Assembly: GCF_025860405.1 (NCBI RefSeq)
Contig: NZ_CP063785.1
Span: 8,309,390-8,373,389, forward strand
Direction of reading: 5' to 3'
DNA length: 64,000 nt
DNA from: Tolypothrix sp. PCC 7712
Lineage (GTDB): Bacteria; Cyanobacteriota; Cyanobacteriia; Cyanobacteriales; Nostocaceae
Part shown: piece by piece, positions 1 through 9,043 of the stretch
Layout of the letters: the number at the start of each line of letters is the position of its first letter
Numbering within the stretch: the first letter of the stretch is position 1
The notes under the pieces: generated by a model
Told to the model about the DNA's origin: nothing
The model's database searches: none
The model's input: the letters and a program-made list of their open reading frames with translations, nothing else
Translations under genes and position numbers: made by a program

Positions 1-1122
1 GCATTAACAGATAATGTTGATCTAGTGATTTTTGGCGGTGATGCTTTTCCTGATGCTACGCCACCCCCGTATGTGCAAGAAGCTTTTGCTAGTCAATTCC
101 GCCGTTTGGTGGATGGTAATATTCCGACAGTGCTGTTAGTGGGAAACCATGACCAGCATTCCCAAGGGCTTGGCGGGGCAAGTTTGTGTATTTACCGCAC
201 GTTGGGAGTGCGGGGGTTTGTGGTGGGAGATACGGTGACAACTCATCGCATCCAAACCCGCAGTGGTAAAGTCCAAGTTATTACCCTCCCTTGGCTGACG
301 CGTTCGACGTTGATGACTCGCCAAGAGACTGAAAGTTTATCACTTGCAGAAGTTAATCAGCTGTTAACTGAACGTCTGCAACTGGTTTTAGAATCGGAAA
401 TTCGCCGTCTCGATCCACAAGTGCCTACTGTGCTTTTAGCACATTTAATGGCTGATAATGCTTCTTTGGGAGCCGAAAGGTTTTTGGCTGTAGGTAAAGG
501 CTTTACTTTACCGCTATCTTTATTGACGCGTCCATGTTTCGATTATGTGGCTTTGGGACATGTCCACCGTCACCAAAATTTAAATAAATCTAATGACCCG
601 CCAGTAATCTATCCAGGAAGCATTGAGCGGGTAGATTTTAGTGAAGAAAAAGAAGATAAAGGTTATGTGCTCATAGAATTAGAGAAAGGTCAGGCAAATT
701 GGGAATTTTGTCCCTTATCTGTGAGGACTTTCCGCACAATTGAAGTGGATATCTCGAAAGCAGACGATCCACAAGCAGCTATCTTAAAAGCGATCGCAAA
801 ACATGATATCCAAGATGCTGTCATCCGCTTAATCTATAAACTGCGTTCCGAACAGCTAGATTTAATTGATAACTCCTCGCTCCATGATGCGTTAAGTTCG
901 GCTCATACCTACACAATTCATCCAGAATTACTCAGTCAGTTAGCTAGACCCCGCATCCCCGAACTGACTGCCAGTAGTAGCATCGATCCAATGGAAGCAT
1001 TAAAAACTTACTTGAGTAATCGCGAAGACCTCAAAGATATAGCAGCCTCAATGGTAGAAGCTGCACAGAAGTTACTCGCGGATGATGTAGAAGTATGGTT
1101 GGAAGGGGCTGGGAGGGATTAG
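1..1122 (+). CDS. sbcD: Exonuclease SbcD (Mre11-type nuclease subunit), 5'-truncated by the window edge
   Basis: The reading frame is open from base 1 and the first visible residues (ALTDNVDLVIFGGDAF) already lie inside the calcineurin-like phosphoesterase fold, so the true start is outside the window; the GTG at 25 is internal. Metal-site motifs are visible: GGDAF, GNHD, an AHLMADN segment and GHVHRHQ. The C-terminal half is the capping region. SbcD works with the SbcC ATPase to open and trim DNA hairpins and cross-linked or protein-blocked ends in the cytoplasm. sbcC is not in the window. The gene ends just before a short-tandem-repeat tract. Confidence 0.88.
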   Translation, partial: ALTDNVDLVIFGGDAFPDATPPPYVQEAFASQFRRLVDGNIPTVLLVGNHDQHSQGLGGASLCIYRTLGVRGFVVGDTVTTHRIQTRSGKVQVITLPWLTRSTLMTRQETESLSLAEVNQLLTERLQLVLESEIRRLDPQVPTVLLAHLMADNASLGAERFLAVGKGFTLPLSLLTRPCFDYVALGHVHRHQNLNKSNDPPVIYPGSIERVDFSEEKEDKGYVLIELEKGQANWEFCPLSVRTFRTIEVDISKADDPQAAILKAIAKHDIQDAVIRLIYKLRSEQLDLIDNSSLHDALSSAHTYTIHPELLSQLARPRIPELTASSSIDPMEALKTYLSNREDLKDIAASMVEAAQKLLADDVEVWLEGAGRD

Positions 1123-1129
1123 GGACAAA

Positions 1130-1300
1130 TCAATTCAAAATTCAAAATTCAAAATTCAAAATTCAATAACTACTGGGGACTGGGGATTGGAGATGAGGGA
1201 GATGAGGGAGATGAGGCAGCAGGGGAGAATAGCCATTACTCATTACTCATTACCAATGCCCAATGCCCCATGCCCCATGCCCCATGCCCATGATCATCCT
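1130..1300. repeat. Short tandem repeat tract
   Basis: Several direct repeat types follow each other: a 10-mer AATTCAAAAT-type repeat, 7-mers GGGGACT/GGGGATT, 9-mers GATGAGGGA, then ATTACTC and GCCCCAT units. Such mixed arrays are typical of intergenic DNA in Nostocales. No gene is visible in the interval. Confidence 0.85.
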
Positions 1301-1371
1301 TTAGATACTGACTCATTGGTTGCGAAAGTTAGTTAAATTTAAGAAGCGCCAAGACTTGAGCAATAGAGTTA

Positions 1372-2328
1372 ATGACTACAATCGAGTACCAAAATTTAAC
1401 TAATCTAGAGGATTTACACAAGGTTTCTCAGCCAGAGTTGGGACTAGTTTGCATTACTGTTGGTCAGCAAGTGCGCTTTCGGACAATCACGCGCACTCGC
1501 TATTTAAAGCTAGATTTAGAACAGAAAGCTAGCGTTTTGCGAGAATTGTATTTGCATAACTTGCAACGCTTAAATGATGCGCTATCTTTTTGTCAGCAGC
1601 ACCAGATTCGGCTATATCGGATATCCTCGGCTTTGTTTCCCCTCAGTGATATGGAAGATGAGATTGGGGCAAATATCCTAGAGGAAATGAGTGCTGATTT
1701 AGCGAAAATTGGTGAGAAATCCCAGTCTTTAGGGATCAGAATGGTGTTGCATCCCGATCAATTTGTGGTGCTGAGTTCTGATTCTCCTGAAGTATTACAA
1801 ACCAGCATCAAAATTTTAGAACGACACGCCCGCACTTTTGACTTGTTGGGTCTACCGCGATCGCCTTGGTCTTTAATGAATATTCATGGCGGTAAATCTC
1901 AACGGACTGCACAACTAGTAAAGGTAATTGCGGATTTACCGGAAGCGATTAAAAGCCGCTTGACTTTTGAAAATGACGAATACGCCTATAGTGGTAGTGA
2001 AATTTTAGCAGTCTGTCAGCAAGCTGGTGTGCCGATGGTGTTTGATGCCCATCACCATATTTGCCATGAAAATTTAGATAGCTACGACGATGCGAGTGTA
2101 GCTGAGATGTTTTACGCTGCTAGGGAAACTTGGAAACATCCCGATTGGCAATTAGTGCATATTTCTAATGGTGACACGGCTTTCCGCGATCGCAAACACA
2201 GTGATATGATTACCGCCATGCCGAGCGTTTATTATCAAGCACCGTGGATTGAAGTGGAAGCCAAACGCAAAGAAGAAGCGATCGCACATTTGCGCTCGTG
2301 GTGGTTAATAGAGAATAATCTCAAATAA
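1372..2328 (+). CDS. uvsE: UV damage endonuclease UvsE/UvdE
   Basis: The 318-residue product matches the UvdE family, TIM-barrel enzymes that nick DNA 5' of UV photoproducts and abasic sites in an alternative excision pathway. Family segments include LGLVCIT near the N-terminus, YRISSALFPLSD, MVLHPDQFVVLSS, NIHGGKS, LTFENDE and FDAHHHICHE, which carry the His, Glu and Asp metal ligands. Length is normal for the bacterial enzyme (about 300-320). It starts at an ATG preceded by GTTA with no strong ribosome site. It lies beside sbcD, another repair gene, but a repeat-filled gap separates them, so co-transcription is not evident. Confidence 0.9.
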   Translation: MTTIEYQNLTNLEDLHKVSQPELGLVCITVGQQVRFRTITRTRYLKLDLEQKASVLRELYLHNLQRLNDALSFCQQHQIRLYRISSALFPLSDMEDEIGANILEEMSADLAKIGEKSQSLGIRMVLHPDQFVVLSSDSPEVLQTSIKILERHARTFDLLGLPRSPWSLMNIHGGKSQRTAQLVKVIADLPEAIKSRLTFENDEYAYSGSEILAVCQQAGVPMVFDAHHHICHENLDSYDDASVAEMFYAARETWKHPDWQLVHISNGDTAFRDRKHSDMITAMPSVYYQAPWIEVEAKRKEEAIAHLRSWWLIENNLK

Positions 2329-2369
2329 GTAGTTTGTTGGGCATTTTCTGGAAGTAGGGAACCTCAGAA

Positions 2370-2455
2370 TTAGTTGCGGTGAAGGGGAAAGGGAAAAGGG
2401 CAAAGGATGAATTAATACCTTTCACCTTTTACCCTTACCCTTTCCCCAACTGTCT
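2370..2455. repeat. Imperfect purine/pyrimidine hairpin repeat
   Basis: A G/A-rich arm (GGTGAAGGGGAAAGGG) is followed by its C/T-rich counterpart (CACCTTTTACCCTTACCC), giving an imperfect long hairpin. The same kind of element recurs elsewhere in the window, for example near 22500 and 36160. It lies between uvsE and the Hsp70-like gene. Confidence 0.6.
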
Positions 2456-2511
2456 AGAAACACCTCTGCTAGTAAATGCCCTAACTTTGGCGCGAGATAA
2501 TAAATTAAAAT

Positions 2512-4110
2512 ATGGCGATCGCAATCGATTTTGGTACTAGTAACACAGTCATTGCTCGTTGGAACCCTGTTACCCAACAGCCAGAAACCCTCAATCTCCC
2601 TGGTTTATCAATTCAACAAAGTCTGAATCCGCCACTGATTCCCAGTTTGGTTTATGTTGAAGACGCAACACAAGGTAAAGTTTTAGTAGGGCAACAAGTG
2701 CGCGATCGCGGTTTCGATCTCAAGGGCGAGGCGCGATTTTTCCGCAGCTTCAAGCGGGGAATTGGTGCGGATATTCAAGGTTTCTTACCCGAACTTGATG
2801 GGCAAATTGTCACCTTTGAGCAAGTAGGTAAATGGTTTCTGACTCAGGTGATTGCACAGTTAGCACCGCAAGAAGGTGGTTTAGATTCTCTGGTGTTAAC
2901 TGTACCTGTGGATAGTTTTGAAACTTATCGCCACTGGTTAGGACAAGTTTGTCAAGCGCTGCCTGTGGAACAAGTGCGGATGTTGGATGAACCGACAGCC
3001 GCCGCTTTGGGTTATGGCTTGGCTAATGAAGAGATTCTCTTGGTGATTGACTTTGGCGGCGGAACTTTAGATTTATCCCTGGTGCGCTTGGATCAAAGCG
3101 TGCAAGCAAATACTAAACCTGTGGGTTTTCTGCTGAAGTGGGGGAATAAATCCTTAGCGGAAAACTCCAAGCAGAAAGTTAAAACTGCGCGCGTGTTGGC
3201 GAAAGCTGGGCAAAATTTAGGCGGTACTGATATTGATACTTGGATAGTCGATCACTTTGCCAAAATTCAAGGATTGGCGGTAAGTCCCCTGACAACGCGC
3301 CTCGCAGAACGAGTCAAAATTCAACTCTCCACGCAGAACCAAGCCAGCGAAGTTTATTTTGACGATGAATCATTTGAAAGCTACGAACTTGAACTCAACC
3401 GCGAAACTTTAGAGAATATCCTCAAAGAACACGCATTTTTTGAGCGTCTGGATGATTCCATGACGAGTTTGCTACAGCAAGCAAGACGACAGGGGATAGA
3501 ACTTGCAGATATTAATGCTGTGTTGTTAGTTGGTGGTACAGTACAACTACCAGCAGTGCAGACATGGGTAAAACAGTATTTTGACTCAGACAAAATCCGT
3601 TGCGAACGTCCCTTTGAAGCGATCGCCCAAGGTGCACTGCAAATTACTCAAGGGATAGAAATCAAAGACTTTCTCTACCATAGTTACGGTGTCCGCTATT
3701 GGGATCGGCGTAATCAGCGCCACAGTTGGCATCCGATTATTAAGGCTGGGCAAGCTTACCCGATGAATCAGCCAGTAGAATTAGTTTTAGGCGCATCCTT
3801 AGAAAATCAGCCCAGCATTGAGTTAATTATGGGTGAATTAGGCGCAGAGTCAGGCGGAACCGAAGTGTATTTCGATGGCGATCGCTTAATTACCCGTCGT
3901 TTAGATAGTGGCGCAACCACCGTCAAACCCCTCAACGATAAAGAAGGGGCTAGAACCATAGCCCAACTAACACCACCAGGATTTCCCGGAAGCGATCGCA
4001 TCAAAATTCAATTTCAAGTTGACGATCAGCGCTTTTTACGGATCACAGTTGAGGATTTATTAACTAATGACACGGTATTAGAAAATCAACTCGTGGCACA
4101 GTTAAGTTAG
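2512..4110 (+). CDS. Hsp70-family (DnaK-like) ATPase protein
   Basis: The 532-residue protein has the actin/Hsp70 ATPase fold. It shows phosphate-1 DFGTSNT at residues 6-12, LDEPTAAALGYG, phosphate-2 VIDFGGGTLDLSL and the adenosine motif LLVGGTVQLPAV. It is about 100 residues shorter than true DnaK. The beta substrate-binding part is diverged (GASLENQPSIELIMGE) and the helical lid and EEVD-like tail are missing, so it is a specialised Hsp70 homologue rather than the housekeeping chaperone. The start ATG is followed by a HIP1 site. No dnaJ or grpE is adjacent; its client is unknown. Confidence 0.85.
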   Translation: MAIAIDFGTSNTVIARWNPVTQQPETLNLPGLSIQQSLNPPLIPSLVYVEDATQGKVLVGQQVRDRGFDLKGEARFFRSFKRGIGADIQGFLPELDGQIVTFEQVGKWFLTQVIAQLAPQEGGLDSLVLTVPVDSFETYRHWLGQVCQALPVEQVRMLDEPTAAALGYGLANEEILLVIDFGGGTLDLSLVRLDQSVQANTKPVGFLLKWGNKSLAENSKQKVKTARVLAKAGQNLGGTDIDTWIVDHFAKIQGLAVSPLTTRLAERVKIQLSTQNQASEVYFDDESFESYELELNRETLENILKEHAFFERLDDSMTSLLQQARRQGIELADINAVLLVGGTVQLPAVQTWVKQYFDSDKIRCERPFEAIAQGALQITQGIEIKDFLYHSYGVRYWDRRNQRHSWHPIIKAGQAYPMNQPVELVLGASLENQPSIELIMGELGAESGGTEVYFDGDRLITRRLDSGATTVKPLNDKEGARTIAQLTPPGFPGSDRIKIQFQVDDQRFLRITVEDLLTNDTVLENQLVAQLS

Positions 4111-4145
4111 ATATTAGAATTTCTGTTTGGTTTTGGAAAGATATT

Positions 4146-4182
4146 GAGTGCGTTGTCGCGCAGCACAACGCACCCTCAATTT
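4146..4182. repeat. Palindromic repeat GCGTTGTCGCGCAGCACAAC
   Basis: A G+C-rich hairpin (GTGCGTTGTCGCGCAGC paired with GCACAACGCACC). Near-copies lie at about 26110-26145 and 36030-36060, marking a dispersed repeat. It sits downstream of the Hsp70-like gene. Confidence 0.55.
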
Positions 4183-4361
4183 CAAGCATTACAGTTACAT
4201 TATCTGGCATAATACACCATACCTCTACTAAACTTTGCACTTCAGTAGGATAGAAAATGCTAACGGGAAACGTAGTATTATTTGAGATTGCTGGAATAGT
4301 GTTTTGATTGAGACTCTCAATCCAAAATCCAAAATCTAAAATTGGTATGAGGTAATTGCTC

Positions 4362-5090
4362 ATGTCCCGTTCTGCCCCCTATCAGCCTTTGTTATTAAAG
4401 ATACTTCATGGTGTCAGTGGAATTTTAGCGATCGCCGCCATGATTACAGGCTTTTTAGTTTACAATAGCTTCGATGGCAGATTTGGGAAAATACTGATCC
4501 CTCGGATTGAGGGAATTATCGATATTCACGGCACATTTGCAGTTTTTTTCTTTGTTCTTTTCCCGGTGTTTGCCTTCTATAGTTTTCATGCTGGTAACAA
4601 AAGGCTATTGCAAAAAGATTCATTGCCAAATTTAGCTCAGGTTGGTAAACCAATTTGGTGGGTAAGTTTGCAAAGAATTGCTAATACGCTGATGCTAATT
4701 GCGGCGCTTTTAGCTGTGTTGTCTGGCAGAATGATGCAAGAAGGATGGTTGCCCACAGGAGAGTTAAATCATAGTTGGTACTACTTACATCTGATTGCTT
4801 GGGTAATTATAGTTTGTTGTTTAGCAATTCACGTTTTAATGTCTGCTAAAGTTGGTGGTGTGCCGTTGTTACTTTCCATATTTTCGGCTCAGATCCGCCC
4901 AGAAGATAATCCGAAAAAATGGTCTAAACGTTTGCAGAATTGGTTAAGTAATTTATCAGAACATCTGGGAGGAATTAAGCATTTAATAAAAAATAATTTA
5001 CCTCTAGCAATCATAGAGATAATTGTCATATTGGGCATTTTAGCAGCGCTAATATTGCCTCTAATTTTATCTGCTGGAGAGTCAACATAA
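4362..5090 (+). CDS. Cytochrome b561/b6-like integral membrane protein
   Basis: The 242-residue product is highly hydrophobic, with four core transmembrane segments and a fifth at the C-terminus (roughly residues 215-240). Histidines placed to bind heme occur in LKILHGVSG, IIDIHGTFA, FHAGNK and at both ends of the fourth helix (YYLHLIAW and LAIHVLM), as in di-heme cytochrome b561-type domains. I prefer the ATG at 4362, preceded by TGAGGTAATTGCTC, over a TTG two codons upstream. The WD40 gene begins 35 bases downstream on the same strand, so the two are probably co-transcribed. The electron donor and acceptor are unknown. Confidence 0.7.
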   Translation: MSRSAPYQPLLLKILHGVSGILAIAAMITGFLVYNSFDGRFGKILIPRIEGIIDIHGTFAVFFFVLFPVFAFYSFHAGNKRLLQKDSLPNLAQVGKPIWWVSLQRIANTLMLIAALLAVLSGRMMQEGWLPTGELNHSWYYLHLIAWVIIVCCLAIHVLMSAKVGGVPLLLSIFSAQIRPEDNPKKWSKRLQNWLSNLSEHLGGIKHLIKNNLPLAIIEIIVILGILAALILPLILSAGEST

Positions 5091-5125
5091 TTTAGAATTA
5101 ATCATGAGCAAGCACACATGAAAAA

Positions 5126-7084
5126 ATGGAAGATAATTGGCTAAATCTGCAAAGAGAAGCTGAGAAAAGAGCAAAATATTTAAGTATCAATTTGCTTTCA
5201 GGGCGGAAATATCAAGTTCTACCTAACAATCCTATTGATATTAAAGTCGGGGTGCGAAATAGTAATCCAAAACCTGTTGAGGTAATACTACGTTTTGTTG
5301 GATTAGATGCATCTTGGCTCAAAGGAAGTAGAGAAAGAAAGTTGGTGGTACCTGCTAGCGCGCAAGCAGAAATAATTTTTCAATGTCAACCTCCACCTGT
5401 AAAAGACGCACCCAGTGAAGAATATCCCTTTACTATAGAAGCGATTACTCCGGAGGGCTACTCTCTTAGCGCTCAAGGTTATATAGAAGTTTTGCCCGTA
5501 GGTTTTGTCAAATTTGCTGTAACTCCACAAAAATTGCAAATTCCTCACACGGGAAAATGGTTACCTAATTGGAAATCTCATACTGGCAGTTTTGAACTAA
5601 TCTTTAATAATCTCAGCAATTTACAGCAATCAGTATATATTCAAGTTCAAGGACAAAACACTCGCAGATTTAGCTTTCAACTATTGCCAGAAACTTTAGC
5701 TCTAACAATCCAGCAAATCACCACAGCGTTATTAGAAATTAAAGCGAAACGCCCTTGGATAGGATGGTCAAAAAGATTAAAATTTACAGTTAGAAGCCGC
5801 TTATTAAATCAGCGCTTGCAGGATATAGAACCTACTAGCCAGGATTTAGAGTTGCTGATTTTACCTATCATTCCTATATGGTTACAACTAGTTTCGCTGG
5901 CTGTAATATTAGGATTGTTATCTGCACTTTTATCATTAATATTAAATACAGAAACACCTGCACATACAGAAATGGTGAATGCAGTGCGTTTAAACAATAA
6001 TGCTGACTTAGTTGTTAGTGGTGCTGAGGATGGCACAATTAAATTTTGGCGGGTTGATGGTGAGAGTTTACATCAACTCAATCAGCCAGAATCAGAAGAT
6101 AATAGCGAACCTGTATTAGCGTTAGAATTCGCTTCTCCAGAAAATCAGTTAGTTGCGGCTGGATTAGATAACGGAGTAACTCAACTGTGGAATATCAAAC
6201 AGCGTCAAAAAATCAATGAATTGTCAATTCAGGAAATAGTTGACAATAAAGATAGAGTTTTTACTTTAGCATTTACGAAGGATAATCATTATTTAATAGC
6301 TGGGCATGGCAGTGGTAATATAGTTATCTGGGTAAACAACTCTGCAAAAGACACATGGCAACTACAACCAGAAAGAGTTATTAGCTTAGGTGGCGATTAT
6401 GAAGCTTGGTCAATGGCCTTAAGTGAGGATGAAAATACTCTGGCTATTACTGGGAATAAAAAGTTATTGACTTTACTGGATTTCAAGAAAATTAATCGTC
6501 AGCCGCAAAGTCGGACATCTTTAACTAAAGAATATTTAACTCAATTAGATATTATTAAAGCGGAATTTTCTATCCAAGCTACAAACAGCGTATTAAGAAA
6601 TAATGACCGAATTTTGAACCTCAATTTTTTACCAGGTTCTTCGCAACTGTTAGCAACGGCTGATTCTGATGGCTTTGTAACTATATTAGATTATCAATGT
6701 CAAAGCCAAACTGCTGCAAATAAATCAGAACAGTCAATTAATCAAAACTGTATAATAGACCAATGGGCAGCAACAGCAAAAAGACCGATACGTGGTTTAT
6801 TATTTCGTGAAGGTGGTACTCTTGCAGGGCCATTAGGCACTCGCCAACTGGTAATTAGCGATGACGAACGAGTCACAGTTTGGCAACTCACACCATCAGG
6901 AAAGCGAGAGAACACCACGCTTCCAGGTAAAGAAATTTTCACTAGTCACAACGCGATTAACAGCATTGATATTAATAGTCAGGGAACAAAAATTGTCAGT
7001 GGCGGAGAAGAATGTCACCAACAAGGCTATGACATGAAACATTGTTGGGGTTGGGTAACTTTGCGCCGCTTGCAAGGAAAATAG
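5126..7084 (+). CDS. Membrane-anchored WD40-repeat protein
   Basis: The 652-residue protein has three parts. An N-terminal beta-rich region (about 1-240) resembles immunoglobulin-like accessory domains. One strong transmembrane segment follows at about 247-273 (IPIWLQLVSLAVILG). The rest is a divergent WD40 propeller with blades ending in GTIKFWRV, GVTQLWNI, GNIVIWV, GFVTILDY and RVTVWQL. WD40 propellers are protein-docking platforms; no enzyme motif is visible. It follows the cytochrome b-like gene closely, suggesting the propeller scaffolds a membrane redox protein, which is inference. The precise partner is unknown. Confidence 0.75.
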   Translation: MEDNWLNLQREAEKRAKYLSINLLSGRKYQVLPNNPIDIKVGVRNSNPKPVEVILRFVGLDASWLKGSRERKLVVPASAQAEIIFQCQPPPVKDAPSEEYPFTIEAITPEGYSLSAQGYIEVLPVGFVKFAVTPQKLQIPHTGKWLPNWKSHTGSFELIFNNLSNLQQSVYIQVQGQNTRRFSFQLLPETLALTIQQITTALLEIKAKRPWIGWSKRLKFTVRSRLLNQRLQDIEPTSQDLELLILPIIPIWLQLVSLAVILGLLSALLSLILNTETPAHTEMVNAVRLNNNADLVVSGAEDGTIKFWRVDGESLHQLNQPESEDNSEPVLALEFASPENQLVAAGLDNGVTQLWNIKQRQKINELSIQEIVDNKDRVFTLAFTKDNHYLIAGHGSGNIVIWVNNSAKDTWQLQPERVISLGGDYEAWSMALSEDENTLAITGNKKLLTLLDFKKINRQPQSRTSLTKEYLTQLDIIKAEFSIQATNSVLRNNDRILNLNFLPGSSQLLATADSDGFVTILDYQCQSQTAANKSEQSINQNCIIDQWAATAKRPIRGLLFREGGTLAGPLGTRQLVISDDERVTVWQLTPSGKRENTTLPGKEIFTSHNAINSIDINSQGTKIVSGGEECHQQGYDMKHCWGWVTLRRLQGK

Positions 7085-7124
7085 GAAATAAGGGCAATCT
7101 TTGTCAATCATGGGGGAAGTAAAA

Positions 7125-7958
7125 ATGGCCAGCATACCCACTGAAATTAATATTGATGCCTATTTTCAGCGGATTGGCTATGAAGGCGATCGCACTCCCA
7201 CATTTAAGACTTTACAGGCAATTCACTTACATCATACAAAAGCGATCGCCTTTGAAAACCTCAATTCGTTTCTCAAACAGCCTGTACTTCTGGATATAGC
7301 ATCCCTACAGCAAAAGCTAATCCACGAAAATCGCGGTGGCTATTGTTTCGAGCAAAATTTATTACTGCGCTCAGTTTTAATATCTCTCGGCTTTCAGGTA
7401 AAGAATTTAGCAGCAAGAGTGATTTGGAACCTTCCAGAAGGGACTATCACACCTCGCAGTCATATGTTGCTTTTAGTAACTATTGATACTGAGCAATATA
7501 TTGTAGATGTGGGATTTGGAGGGTTAACGCTCACTGTACCGCTGTCTTTTACACCAGATATTGAGCAGAGTACAACACATGAACCGTTTCGATTACTCAT
7601 GGTTGACCAAACTTATACCATGCAAGCATACATCAATCAGGAGTGGACATCACTGTACCGTTTCGATTTGCAAGAGCAACACCTACCCGATTATCAGGTA
7701 AGTAATTGGTATGTTTCCACACACCCCAATTCCATCTTTGTTACAGGACTAATTGCAGCTAGGCCTGATGTAGATTGTCGTTATGCACTGCGAAACCACC
7801 AACTAACAATACATTATTTAGATGGTCGCAAAAAACAGCGTCTACTGACTACTGTAAAAGACTTGCGTACTGTTCTGGAAGATATATTTCTTTTACAGTT
7901 ACCTGCGATCGCAGGTATTGACGATGCTTTACAACGACTAACAGAGCAACCCAATTGA
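7125..7958 (+). CDS. Arylamine N-acetyltransferase (NAT)
   Basis: The 277-residue enzyme belongs to the NAT family, which transfers acetyl or related acyl groups from CoA to arylamines, hydrazines or secondary-metabolite amines. The catalytic triad is visible: Cys74 in RGGYCFE, His in PRSHMLLL and Asp in YIVDVGFGG. The family's N-terminal pattern (IDAYFQRIGYEG, ENLNSF) is intact. The ATG at 7125 has a strong ribosome site (GGGGGAAG) five bases upstream; in-frame TTG and ATG codons at 7101 and 7110 are less likely starts. It lies 40 bases after the WD40 gene. The physiological substrate is unknown. Confidence 0.9.
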   Translation: MASIPTEINIDAYFQRIGYEGDRTPTFKTLQAIHLHHTKAIAFENLNSFLKQPVLLDIASLQQKLIHENRGGYCFEQNLLLRSVLISLGFQVKNLAARVIWNLPEGTITPRSHMLLLVTIDTEQYIVDVGFGGLTLTVPLSFTPDIEQSTTHEPFRLLMVDQTYTMQAYINQEWTSLYRFDLQEQHLPDYQVSNWYVSTHPNSIFVTGLIAARPDVDCRYALRNHQLTIHYLDGRKKQRLLTTVKDLRTVLEDIFLLQLPAIAGIDDALQRLTEQPN

Positions 7959-8028
7959 TGCCTGTTATTCACCTCGTAAATTAACAAAACGCTGATGCTG
8001 TCTTCATGTTGAATTTGTAGCAGAGGTA

Positions 8029-8295
8029 CTAGTCCTTAGTTGAAACGTTGCTTTTAATTAAACGATGAAGCAGACGGCAAGGCCAAATGCAGGCCCCACA
8101 AAGACTGATTGAGGCAATGGCAGCAAAGATACGCCATTTCTCCTGAAGGGGATTAGTAGACTCTGATAGTTGCTGTTCCCTATCTTTGGTTAGTTCCGCC
8201 AAAGAATCAGATAGCTCGCCAGCAGTACTTACCCCTTCAATTACCGCTCCCATTAGATAAGCTACAAGGGCAATACTTAGCCAGTGATTTATCAT
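8029..8295 (-). CDS. Small hypothetical membrane protein
   Basis: An 88-residue ORF with two hydrophobic stretches (SIALVAYLMGAVIEG near the N-terminus and IFAAIASISLCGACIW near residues 55-70) separated by a charged segment, fitting a two-helix membrane protein. I do not recognise the family. It lies 22 bases downstream of another small gene on the same strand, which supports a two-gene unit. There is no strong ribosome site. Confidence 0.45.
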   Translation of the reverse strand: MINHWLSIALVAYLMGAVIEGVSTAGELSDSLAELTKDREQQLSESTNPLQEKWRIFAAIASISLCGACIWPCRLLHRLIKSNVSTKD

Positions 8296-8317
8296 ATTGT
8301 CTGGGTGAACTTTTGTA

Positions 8318-8554
8318 TTATTGATTGTCTTGTCCTAAAGATATCCTGCCTTCAGCAGTGTCTCGAATTAAAGGCAGTTTAGATTTTATGTAATTATCCA
8401 GGCTATTATCTGCCTGTTCATCAATTTCCTGTTTAGCTTTTAATTGTTGAAGCAGCAATTGTACTAGAGCCACATCATCAAACTGCAGTAAGGTGTTGAC
8501 ATTAGTAGACTCAATTACAGCCCAAAGTTGTCGCATCATTTTGGCAGTGATCAT
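8318..8554 (-). CDS. Conserved-looking small cyanobacterial protein
   Basis: A 78-residue soluble, acidic and mostly helical protein beginning MITAKMMRQLWAVIEST. I recall similar short proteins in other filamentous cyanobacteria but no known function. An AGAGG-type ribosome site precedes the ATG by about 10 bases; the internal ATG pair (MMRQLW) could also be used. It is the first gene of a small minus-strand unit with 8029-8295. Confidence 0.6.
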   Translation of the reverse strand: MITAKMMRQLWAVIESTNVNTLLQFDDVALVQLLLQQLKAKQEIDEQADNSLDNYIKSKLPLIRDTAEGRISLGQDNQ

Positions 8555-9043
8555 GAGTCTCTAACCTCTTAAGCTTTTCTTTATATTTACACAGTTTTCT
8601 TGTTTGTGCCTAATTTTTGTGGAAGAATTAATCAATCAACAAAATTACAACTAAATAAAGCAATTCAGTAGCTGGAAAATATTTACAGTCCTTGCGAATG
8701 AAGCGTACTCCTATGGGTTATCCGTACTCCTGTGGAGAAGCAAGCTACCCGTAGCGTTCCTTAGGGAAAAAGTACACTTTGCTCGTAATGAAATACTGTA
8801 ATTAATTCTGTCCAAGTACTTATACCAGTCTGAAAAAACAATGCCACAAATACATGAGCTATGGACGCAAAGCTTTGCACCCATACACATGATTGATATG
8901 TAGCAAGATTTTTTCAATTGGTATTACCAGTCAGAGCCATATCCAAAACATAAAAGTTGGTTATAACTCTGGCTGCTTGGGTGAGTTAGAAGCGACGCTG
9001 CTGAAATGCTAATCAACTTTCACATCTAACAAACCCAAACAAG
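8555..9043. other. Gene-free interval with a dispersed palindromic repeat
   Basis: At about 8690-8830 it carries a TCATTGCGA-type element: CCTTGCGAATGAAGC, an internal pair of GTACTCCT repeats, then GCTCGTAATGA and the flank TGTCCAAGTACTTATA. The same flank follows the related copy at 44001-44120. The remaining DNA is A+T-rich and probably holds the promoter of the downstream methyltransferase gene; no box is convincing. Confidence 0.6.

Noticed and set aside
4064-4363. 99-codon minus-strand frame between the Hsp70-like and cytochrome b-like genes
   Set aside because: It overlaps a repeat palindrome and the end of the Hsp70-like gene, and its composition is not protein-like.
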